Shown piece after piece: positions 26,662 through 33,054 of a stretch of 43,531 bases of DNA (position 1 is the stretch's first letter; every line of letters starts with the position of its first letter). The notes under the pieces are model-generated. The model made no database searches and had not been told where the DNA came from. It was given only the letters and a program-made list of their open reading frames with translations. The stretch covers positions 1-43,531 of the forward strand of contig URCB01000013.1 in assembly GCA_900546255.1 (NCBI GenBank), given 5' to 3'. The translations under genes were made by a program, and so were the position numbers. The DNA is from an uncultured Eubacteriales bacterium. Its GTDB lineage: Bacteria; Bacillota; Clostridia; Oscillospirales; Oscillospiraceae.

Positions 26662-27689
26662 CATTCCTGATTCAGCAAACCCTCATTTATGCCGTGCCGC
26701 TGATGATCGTGGCCCTGGCCGGCGTCTTCGCTGAACGAAGCGGTATCATCAACCTGGCCTTGGAAGGTATCATGATCTTCGGCGCTTTCATCGGCGTCCT
26801 CTTTGTGCGGACCATGCAGGGTTCGGAAGTGTTCACCGCAGCAGCCGCAGCAGGGGACTACGCCACCCTCCAAGGTTTGGAACTCATGGCCATGGTCGTG
26901 GCAGCACTCATGGGGGCTATCTTCTCCCTGTTGCTGTCCTTTGCTTCCATCAACTTGCGGGCTGACCAGACCATCGGCGGTACCGCCCTGAACCTGCTGG
27001 CCCCTGCGCTGGTGCTCTTCCTGATCCGCATCATCGCCAACCAGAACACCTTGCAGATGGCGGAAGGGGACGCTGCCAGCTGGTTTATGATTAAGAAGGC
27101 CATGTTTGGCTATGGGCGTATGGAAGATATGGGGCCCTTAGGGGAAACCTTTATCAACCGTACCTATTTGGCCACCTATCTGTGTATCTTACTGTTCATT
27201 GTCTTGGCCATCATCCTGTACAAGACACGGTTTGGCCTCCGCCTGCGGGCTTGCGGCGAGAACCCTCAAGCCGCAGACTCCCTGGGCATCAATGTCTATA
27301 AGATGCGCTACGCCGGCACTACCATTTCCGGTGCCTTGGCAGGCATGGGCGGCTTCGTCTACTCCTTAACCACAGCAAACTGCACCGCCAACGGTGACGT
27401 GGCTGGGTTCGGTTTCTTGGCCCTGGCCGTTATGATCTTCGGCAACTGGAAACCGCTGAACATTGCAGGGGCCTCCCTTCTCTTCGGCCTTTTCAAGTGT
27501 GTGGCGGCCAGCTATTCCAGTATCGACATCAATGGAGACGGCGTGTATCTCCTGGCCGATATCGGCATCAGTGCCCACTTCTATCGGATGCTGCCGTATC
27601 TGATCACCCTGATTGTTTTGGCCTTTACCTCTAAAAACTCTCGGGCCCCCAAAGCGGAAGGCATTCCCTACGACAAGAGTTCGCGATAG
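26658..27689 (+). CDS. ABC transporter permease 2 (BPD_transp_2, NupQ-like)
   Basis: A 343-residue permease beginning MTFLIQQTLIYAVPLMIVALAGVFAE with the family motif RSGIINLALEGIM and the later RACGENPQAADSLGI. It forms a heterodimer with permease 1 to make the channel of the purine-nucleoside-type importer. GGAGGCG precedes the ATG within the upstream gene. A strong terminator follows 18 bp after the stop. Confidence 0.93.
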   Translation: MTFLIQQTLIYAVPLMIVALAGVFAERSGIINLALEGIMIFGAFIGVLFVRTMQGSEVFTAAAAAGDYATLQGLELMAMVVAALMGAIFSLLLSFASINLRADQTIGGTALNLLAPALVLFLIRIIANQNTLQMAEGDAASWFMIKKAMFGYGRMEDMGPLGETFINRTYLATYLCILLFIVLAIILYKTRFGLRLRACGENPQAADSLGINVYKMRYAGTTISGALAGMGGFVYSLTTANCTANGDVAGFGFLALAVMIFGNWKPLNIAGASLLFGLFKCVAASYSSIDINGDGVYLLADIGISAHFYRMLPYLITLIVLAFTSKNSRAPKAEGIPYDKSSR

Positions 27690-27707
27690 AACGCAATCCA
27701 AAAGATT

Positions 27708-27750
27708 CCACTTCCCCGGACGGGTACCGTCCGGGGAAGTGGCTTTTCTT
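27708..27750 (+). terminator. Terminator of the nucleoside ABC operon
   Basis: Perfect 16-bp stem (27708-27723 with 27727-27742), then CTTTTCTT. Confidence 0.9.
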
Positions 27751-27765
27751 ATGTACGAGACTTGC

Positions 27766-27794
27766 TTTACACTCCGTTTCCGAGATGTTATAAT
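27766..27794 (+). promoter_or_regulatory. SigA promoter of the nicotinamidase-HAD pair
   Basis: TTTACA (27766-27771), 17-bp spacer, TATAAT (27789-27794), 43 bp upstream of the ATG. Confidence 0.82.
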
Positions 27795-27837
27795 GGCGAA
27801 AATATAACCGTATACTCCAGAAAGGATGTGTCAACGT

Positions 27838-28368
27838 ATGAAACCATTGTTGGTGGTCATTGACATGCAGAGAGATTTCATCACCGGTACACTGGGTACC
27901 CCTGAGGCCCAAGCCATTGTCCCTGCCGTGTGCCAAAGAATACAGGCCTTTCCGGGGGACATTGTCTACACCCGTGACACCCATGACGAAAACTATCTCT
28001 CCACCCAAGAGGGCAAGCATCTTCCCGTGGCGCATTGCCTGCGCGGCACCCCTGGTTGGGAGATTCTTCCGGAAATTCTAGCTGCCGGGGCCGGAAAAAC
28101 CGCTGCGATCTTGGACAAACCCACCTTTGCCTCTACCGCACTGGTGGATTTCGCCGCAGCAGGGGGCTATGATGCCATTGAGCTGGTGGGCGTGTGCACC
28201 GACATTTGTGTGATTTCCAATGCGTTATGCTTAAAATCCCGATTGTGGGAGGTTCCCATTGTGGTGCGTGCCTCCTGCTGCGCCGGAAGCACCCCGGAGC
28301 ATCACGGCAAAGCCCTCTCTGTCATGGAGAGCTGCCAAATCGACCTCTTGTACGAGGAGCAGCACTAA
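27838..28368 (+). CDS. Nicotinamidase/isochorismatase-family cysteine hydrolase
   Basis: A 176-residue cysteine hydrolase with catalytic triad Asp9 (VVIDMQRDF), Lys94 (LDKPTFAST) and Cys124 (GVCTDICV), and probable zinc ligands Asp47, His49 and His66. These fit nicotinamidase (nicotinamide to nicotinate for NAD salvage) better than isochorismatase, but substrate is not proven. The ATG at 27838 has AAAGG at proper distance; an ATG four codons earlier touches the ribosome site. Overlaps the HAD gene (TAATG). Confidence 0.9.
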   Translation: MKPLLVVIDMQRDFITGTLGTPEAQAIVPAVCQRIQAFPGDIVYTRDTHDENYLSTQEGKHLPVAHCLRGTPGWEILPEILAAGAGKTAAILDKPTFASTALVDFAAAGGYDAIELVGVCTDICVISNALCLKSRLWEVPIVVRASCCAGSTPEHHGKALSVMESCQIDLLYEEQH

Positions 28369-29081
28369 TGGCGCCAAGAAAGCTGGCCATGTATCGCGCC
28401 GTGTTTTTTGATTTGGATGACACAATTTTTGACTTCGGACAGTGCAGCCGGCAGGCCTTTTTCCAGGCCTGCCGATGCTGTCACTGGTCCAGTTCCGAGG
28501 AAGCATTCACCGAGTTTCAACGCTTAGACCAGATGCTGTGGTCTCAGCAAAAGGCAGGGCATCTCACGGTGGAGCAAGTCATCCACCGCCGGGCCGAATC
28601 TATGGCTCGTTGGTTCGGGCACCCAGAGCAAAGCCTTGCCTTTCAGCAGCAATTCTCCCAGTGTTTGGCGGAAGAGGCTGCCCTAGAACCTCATGCGCGG
28701 GAAACCCTGTCCCTGCTTCACAAAAAAGTGCCTCTCTACGGTGCGTCCAACGGAATTCTTGCCATCCAGCAAGCCCGTTTAGAAAAGGCAAACTTGACCA
28801 CCTATTTTTCCGGTCTTTTCGTATCGGACAAGATCGGGGCTGAAAAACCGGACCCGCGTTTCTTTACCTTCTGCCTGCAGCGCAGTGGTTTCCCGGCGGA
28901 GGACGTGTTGATGGTGGGCGACAGTTTGACCGCCGATATTGCCGGCGCCTCCTCTGTGGGTATGGATGGTTGTTGGTACCACCCCCACACAGCGCCCCCT
29001 CCTGCCAACACCGTTTTGACCCACGCCATCACTGACCTGCGGCAACTTCTCACCGGCCCATTTGTATGGGGGAGCCCCTGA
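28368..29081 (+). CDS. HAD-superfamily hydrolase (YjjG-like phosphatase)
   Basis: A 237-residue HAD phosphatase. Motif I FFDLDDTIFDF with nucleophile Asp15, motif II YGASNG, and motifs III/IV around KIGAEKPDPRFF and VLMVGDSLTADI. The helical cap between residues 25 and 95 is of the YjjG/noncanonical-nucleotidase type, so a nucleoside monophosphate is a reasonable guess for the substrate. The ATG overlaps the nicotinamidase stop, with GAGGAG upstream. Confidence 0.88.
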   Translation: MAPRKLAMYRAVFFDLDDTIFDFGQCSRQAFFQACRCCHWSSSEEAFTEFQRLDQMLWSQQKAGHLTVEQVIHRRAESMARWFGHPEQSLAFQQQFSQCLAEEAALEPHARETLSLLHKKVPLYGASNGILAIQQARLEKANLTTYFSGLFVSDKIGAEKPDPRFFTFCLQRSGFPAEDVLMVGDSLTADIAGASSVGMDGCWYHPHTAPPPANTVLTHAITDLRQLLTGPFVWGSP

Positions 29082-29132
29082 GAGTCCTCCCCGTTTTTTA
29101 CACTTCTTTTATTAGAATTGCACAACACTTCC

Positions 29133-29161
29133 TTGACGAACTCCATTTTATCCATTAAAAT
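29133..29161 (+). promoter_or_regulatory. SigA promoter of the antiporter gene
   Basis: TTGACG (29133-29138), 17-bp spacer, TAAAAT (29156-29161). Confidence 0.78.
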
Positions 29162-29208
29162 AGTAGAAACCCATGCGAAAATACCGGGATAGAGAGGAGA
29201 AGGAAAGG

Positions 29209-30546
29209 ATGACAGACTATGGGATCCTGAGTCTGCTGCCTGTGGCAGTGGTCATTGTATTGGTCTTTTTTACCAAGCGAACCGCAGTGTCTTTACTGGT
29301 GGGAACCCTCGTAGGGGCGGTTATGCTCTACGGAACCGGGTTTGCCAAACCTTGGTTGGATGTGGTCTACGGCGTTATGGGCAGCGACCTCTGGATCTGG
29401 TTGGTGCTGGTCTGTGGGTTTTTCGGCAGCCTGGTGGCGCTGTTTGAAGCCTCCGGTGGGATCCATGGCTTCACCGCCATCGCGGCCAAGGTTTGCAAGG
29501 GAGAAAAACGGACCCTGGTGGCCAGTTGGATCTTGGGCATTGTCACTTTTGTGGATGACTGGCTGTCGATCCTCTCAGTGGGAACTGCCATGCGCCGTGC
29601 CACGGATCGGTTCCACATTCCCCGGGAAATGCTTGCCTTTCTCAGCAATGCGACGGCCACGTCCATCTGCGTGATTGTGCCAACCTCTACCTGGGGCGTG
29701 TTCATGATCAGCCAACTGGTTGCCACGGATGTCTGCACCAGCGAAGCTGGGATGAGCACCTTTGTCCAAGTTTTGCCCTTCCTGTTTTACCCCTTGGTCG
29801 CCTTGCTGTGCGGGTTCCTATATTCGGTGGGTATCCTCCCCAAAATTGGTCCCATGCGCAAAGCCTACGCCCTGGCCAAGGAGCAGACAGCTCCTGTAGA
29901 GGAATCTCCTGTGCATGAGAGTGGGAAGAAACCCTACGCGCTCAATTTTCTCCTCCCCATTGTGCTGGTCACGGTGGTCACCATCCTCACCCGGGAGATC
30001 CTGTATGGCACCCTACTTTGTTTGGTGTTCTGCGCGCTCCTTTACTTGCCGCAAAAGCTTCTCACACCGGGGCAATTCTTAGATACCGCGATGTCCGGTT
30101 TTAAAAGTATGATTGGGGTCCTCGCCATTGTCACTTGCGCCTTCATGTTGCGGGACATCAACAGTCTGCTGGGCATGCCCGAGTTTGTCATTGGCGCTGC
30201 CAAGGCAGCTATGAGTCCCCAAGTCCTCCCGGTTGCTGCTTTCTTGATTGTCACCGTACTGGCTGTGGCTGCCGGCAACTTCTGGGGGATTTGCGCCATT
30301 GCCTTCCCGGTGATCATTCCCATTGCCCAGGCATTGGATGCCAACGTACTGCTGACGGCGGGCGCCATCATCTCTGCTACGGCAGCTGGATCCCATCTCT
30401 GCTTCTTTGGCTCGGAGGCTACCCTCGCTTGTTCTGCCACGCAGATTGAAAACGTGCGCTATGCCCAAACTGCCACGCCAATGCTGATAGTTCCAGTGGT
30501 GGCCAGCGTTCTGCTGTACCTGGCGGCTGGTTTTCTCATCGGTTAA
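29209..30546 (+). CDS. NhaC-family Na+/H+ antiporter-like transporter
   Basis: A 445-residue membrane protein with about eleven to twelve segments and the NhaC signature stretch FVDDWLSILSVGTAMRRATD, followed by SNATATSICVIVPTSTWG. A cytoplasmic loop near residues 225-245 is Glu-rich. NhaC proteins exchange Na+ (or organic anions such as malate and lactate) for protons. ATG at 29209 with GAGGAG nine bases upstream; the twelve codons before it in frame include the ribosome site. Single-gene unit. Confidence 0.88.
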   Translation: MTDYGILSLLPVAVVIVLVFFTKRTAVSLLVGTLVGAVMLYGTGFAKPWLDVVYGVMGSDLWIWLVLVCGFFGSLVALFEASGGIHGFTAIAAKVCKGEKRTLVASWILGIVTFVDDWLSILSVGTAMRRATDRFHIPREMLAFLSNATATSICVIVPTSTWGVFMISQLVATDVCTSEAGMSTFVQVLPFLFYPLVALLCGFLYSVGILPKIGPMRKAYALAKEQTAPVEESPVHESGKKPYALNFLLPIVLVTVVTILTREILYGTLLCLVFCALLYLPQKLLTPGQFLDTAMSGFKSMIGVLAIVTCAFMLRDINSLLGMPEFVIGAAKAAMSPQVLPVAAFLIVTVLAVAAGNFWGICAIAFPVIIPIAQALDANVLLTAGAIISATAAGSHLCFFGSEATLACSATQIENVRYAQTATPMLIVPVVASVLLYLAAGFLIG

Positions 30547-30555
30547 TCTCACAAG

Positions 30556-30596
30556 AAAAAACAGAGCAAGACGAAACACGTCTTGCTCTGTTTTTT
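30556..30596. terminator. Bidirectional terminator
   Basis: 12-bp stem (30562-30573 with 30579-30590), preceded by A6 and followed by T6; serves the antiporter gene and the convergent MBL gene. Confidence 0.93.
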
Positions 30597-30607
30597 GATG
30601 GAATGCT

Positions 30608-31489
30608 TTATCCTACCCTATGCCACAGGGGAATCCTGGTTGTAAAATCCACGGAAAGAGCGCCCTGATCCTTCAGCCAGGCCAGATAGGAGCGCACCGT
30701 GCTGCCAACCAGTACGTATTGGGAAAAGTCCATGGTGAGCCCATACGCCGTAAACAGCTTTTGCAGCAACGCCTCAAAGCCAATAGGTTCGGCGCAGAAC
30801 GTAAGAATGGTCTCCGCAACCTCTCGGGTTTTATCGATGTTGTACTGTGCCAAAGGTGCAATGTCCTGGGTGGCCTCCGCATGGGCCGGTACAAACCATG
30901 TGGCGGAAAGCTGCTTAACTTGTTCCAGCGTGTCCAGATAGGCGCCTACGTCATAGATGACGCCAATTTGATACTTCTCCAGGGTCTCCTTACTGGATAA
31001 GCAGTCGGCAAGATAAACCACACCGTCCTCACTGCGAAAGCCAACCATGTCGAAGAAATGGCCAGGAAGGGGAAAAGAGGTCAACCCTTTGGGCAGCACG
31101 GCATCGGTGAGATACTCTGCAGGACTCTCCTTGGCCATCAAAAACTTGTGCCGCAAGTCCTTGGGAGGAAACCCACCGTAGAGGAAGGAGGGCTCCAGCA
31201 AAGGATGTCGGGTAAAGGCACAATCCACACCAGGGGCGTAAATCTTGCAGCCGGTCTGCTTCCAAAGGTACTGGTTGCCGCCAATGTGGTCTGCGTTAGA
31301 ATGGGTGTTGAGAATGGCCCGCAACGTCCATCCCTGCTTTTCCAGCAGTTGGCGGAGTTTCCGACCGGCGTCTTTGTCGTTTCCGCTGTCGATGAGGTAG
31401 ACTTGGTTTTCCTCTTCCAGATAGACTCCGATTTTGACGGGAGCGTTAATATAGTAACTGCGCGGTCCTACTTGGACAAGTTCATACAT
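30608..31489 (-). CDS. MBL-fold metallo-hydrolase with a C-terminal helical domain
   Basis: A 293-residue metallo-beta-lactamase-fold protein. The metal motif is THSNADHIGG (residues about 62-71), where Asn replaces the second His of HxHxDH. Later ligands are PLPGH, YLADCL and VPAHAE. The last ~80 residues form a helical, winged-helix-like tail (DKTREVAETILTF to YLAWLKDQGALS). Such proteins act on varied esters and phosphodiesters; no substrate can be inferred. ATG at 31489 with AAAGG upstream; own promoter. Confidence 0.86.
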   Translation of the reverse strand: MYELVQVGPRSYYINAPVKIGVYLEEENQVYLIDSGNDKDAGRKLRQLLEKQGWTLRAILNTHSNADHIGGNQYLWKQTGCKIYAPGVDCAFTRHPLLEPSFLYGGFPPKDLRHKFLMAKESPAEYLTDAVLPKGLTSFPLPGHFFDMVGFRSEDGVVYLADCLSSKETLEKYQIGVIYDVGAYLDTLEQVKQLSATWFVPAHAEATQDIAPLAQYNIDKTREVAETILTFCAEPIGFEALLQKLFTAYGLTMDFSQYVLVGSTVRSYLAWLKDQGALSVDFTTRIPLWHRVG

Positions 31490-31521
31490 AGCGGCGCATC
31501 CTTTCTCCTGAGAATGTCTCC

Positions 31522-31550
31522 ATCATACCAGATTTTTCTCGGGATGTCAC
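31522..31550 (-). promoter_or_regulatory. SigA promoter of the MBL gene
   Basis: On the minus strand GTGACA (31550-31545), 17-bp spacer, TATGAT (31527-31522). Confidence 0.72.
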
Positions 31551-31611
31551 GCAGTGCCAAAACATTTGTGGGCAGGCATGCACGGTTCTTTGTTTCTCTC
31601 CTAGCGTAAGG

Positions 31612-31644
31612 GCAGGGGGCACTCCATACTGGAGTGCCCCCTGC
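31612..31644. terminator. Perfect hairpin downstream of trxA
   Basis: 15-bp perfect stem (31612-31626 with 31630-31644), loop of 3, GC-rich. No T-run on either strand, so termination is uncertain; it may stabilise the trxA mRNA end. Confidence 0.5.
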
Positions 31645-31697
31645 TTGGGTCCGTGTATGAGATTATGGGAATAGGAGGAGATTTTTGGATCAGTGAC

Positions 31698-32006
31698 TTA
31701 CTTTAAAAACGCTTCCAGCTCTTCCTTGGACTTTACCCCAATGGACATATCCACCGGCTTGCCGTCCCGGAAGAGGAGCAGCGTGGGGATGGCAGAGATC
31801 TGGTACTTTTGAGCCAGTTCCGGAACATCATCTACATTGACCTTGCCAAAAGAGATCTCGGGATGCTCCTGTGCCAATTCCTCTACCACAGGGGAGAGCA
31901 TGGTGCAGGGTCCACACCACGCAGCCCAGAAATCCAGCAAAACAGGGGAGGCGGCATTGGTGACCTTTTCCTCAAAATTGTCTTGATTGATGGTGGTGAT
32001 TGCCAT
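31698..32006 (-). CDS. trxA: Thioredoxin
   Basis: Thioredoxin of 102 residues with active site WCGPC (Cys31, Cys34), buried DFWAAW start, and cis-Pro in ISAIPTLLLF. It is a general disulfide reductase in the cytoplasm. AAAGGAGCGC precedes the ATG at 32006. It is a single gene and transcribed away from sigK. Confidence 0.97.
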   Translation of the reverse strand: MAITTINQDNFEEKVTNAASPVLLDFWAAWCGPCTMLSPVVEELAQEHPEISFGKVNVDDVPELAQKYQISAIPTLLLFRDGKPVDMSIGVKSKEELEAFLK

Positions 32007-32235
32007 ATTCAGCGCTCCTTTCAGGGTTTGTTTGTTTTGTTAAGGATAGGATACCCCAAAACGAGGGCATAATCTGTGATTTGGACACAAAACCAAAGGA
32101 ATTCACAAAAGTCCGCTTACCGGCACGCATCCGACAAATCAGGATGCCTCACGCATGCGGATCTGCTATCGTGTACCAATGGGTTTCCCCATGGGCGTAG
32201 TGGGTTCTTTCCTCTATGCTCTTTGTGGATTTGGG

Positions 32236-32267
32236 GAAATAGAGACAGGCCGCTCTGGAATACAGTA
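32236..32267 (+). promoter_or_regulatory. Candidate mother-cell (SigE/SigK) promoter of sigK
   Basis: AATACAGTA at 32259-32267 fits both the SigE -10 (CATACAMT, six of eight) and the SigK -10 (CATANNNTA, five of six fixed bases). AAATA at 32237-32241 could be a SigE -35. It lies 20 bp before the ribosome site. No good SigA promoter is seen in the 280-bp gap. Confidence 0.4.
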
Positions 32268-32287
32268 GAGCACAGGAGGTGTTGCCT

Positions 32288-32920
32288 ATGCTTTCGGCAT
32301 GGATATTACTGTTACTTCACACAGTTTGCTTTCCGCTTCGTCTGGGAAACAGCGGATCCTTTCCCCGTCCGCTCAAGGCAGAGGAAGAGCGGGAATACTT
32401 AGCACGGTACGCGCAGGGCGATCTGGAGGCCAGAAACAAGTTGGTCGAGCACAATCTCCGCTTAGTGTCTCACATTCTTAAGAAATACTATGTCCAAGCA
32501 GGGGACCAAGATGACCTGATCTCCATTGGAACCATCGGCTTAATCAAGGGAATCTCCACCTTCAAACCCGATAAGAAGGTCCGGCTGGCCACCTATGCCA
32601 GCCGGTGCATTGAAAATGAAATCCTCATGTATTTCCGCAGCCAGCGAAAATATCAAGGGGATGTGTCCCTGTCAGACTCCATTGATTCGGACCGAGAGGG
32701 GAATGCGCTCTCGCTCATGGATGTCATCAGCGTCGATGACGATATGTTGGAAACCCTGGATACCCGGGATTCCTGCGCTAAGGTACGCCAATGCGTGGAG
32801 CACTGTTTGAGTGAGCGGGAAGCCAAGGTCATCTCGCTTCGATACGGTTTGGACGGGGAGGGACCACGTACCCAACGCGAAATTGCAACCGCTTGCGGCA
32901 TCAGCCGGTCCTATGTATAG
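32288..32920 (+). CDS. sigK: sigK, 5' part: pro-sigma-K residues 1-210, interrupted by an integrated element
   Basis: Sporulation sigma factor SigK, the late mother-cell sigma. A hydrophobic pro-sequence (MLSAWILLLLHTVCF) precedes the sigma domain, so activation by a SpoIVFB-type protease is expected. Region 2 is intact (NLRLVSHILKKYY, DLISIGTIGLIKGI, YASRCIENEILMYFR) and region 4 reads to CGISRSYV. There translation meets a TAG belonging to the inserted element; family members go on with SRxEKKAL. Region 4.2 is thus cut inside its helix-turn-helix, and the product of the integrated form should not recognise -35 elements. Start ATG at 32288, with AGGAGG eight bases upstream. The missing 19 codons lie at 39653. 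Confidence 0.95.
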   Translation: MLSAWILLLLHTVCFPLRLGNSGSFPRPLKAEEEREYLARYAQGDLEARNKLVEHNLRLVSHILKKYYVQAGDQDDLISIGTIGLIKGISTFKPDKKVRLATYASRCIENEILMYFRSQRKYQGDVSLSDSIDSDREGNALSLMDVISVDDDMLETLDTRDSCAKVRQCVEHCLSEREAKVISLRYGLDGEGPRTQREIATACGISRSYV

Positions 32921-32946
32921 CGACGCCACTAATGTAAACGAAGCCC
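32911..32946 (+). other. Left attachment site of the sigK element
   Basis: Core CTATGTAT (32911-32918), shared with the right end, followed by the 28-bp left arm (32919-32946). The arm matches the reverse complement of the right arm at 23 of 28 positions. Symmetry of the two arms puts the crossover at the GT at 32915-32916. Confidence 0.88.
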
Positions 32947-32980
32947 GGAAAGCCTTTTGAAATAAGGCTTTCCGGGCTTC
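32940..32980. terminator. Perfect hairpin at the left end of the element
   Basis: 17-bp perfect stem (32940-32956 with 32964-32980), 7-base loop, 20 bp after the truncated sigK stop. Without a T-run it is not a classical terminator. It shares its first bases with the left arm, so it may affect recombinase binding, or stop sigK transcription from entering the element. Confidence 0.45.
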
Positions 32981-33054
32981 ATGCGTGACTTGGGTAGCTT
33001 CGCGCTTATTGTAAACGGAAAAATTTCAGAAAGATAAGCGGCTGTTCGTCAATG

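Noticed and set aside
24200..26664. Long minus-strand ORFs opposite the nucleoside ABC genes
   Set aside because: Antisense to clear ATPase and permease genes with 4-bp overlaps.
32279..32287. GTG/TTG starts for sigK upstream of the ATG
   Set aside because: They fall in or right after the AGGAGG site; the ATG at 32288 has ideal spacing.
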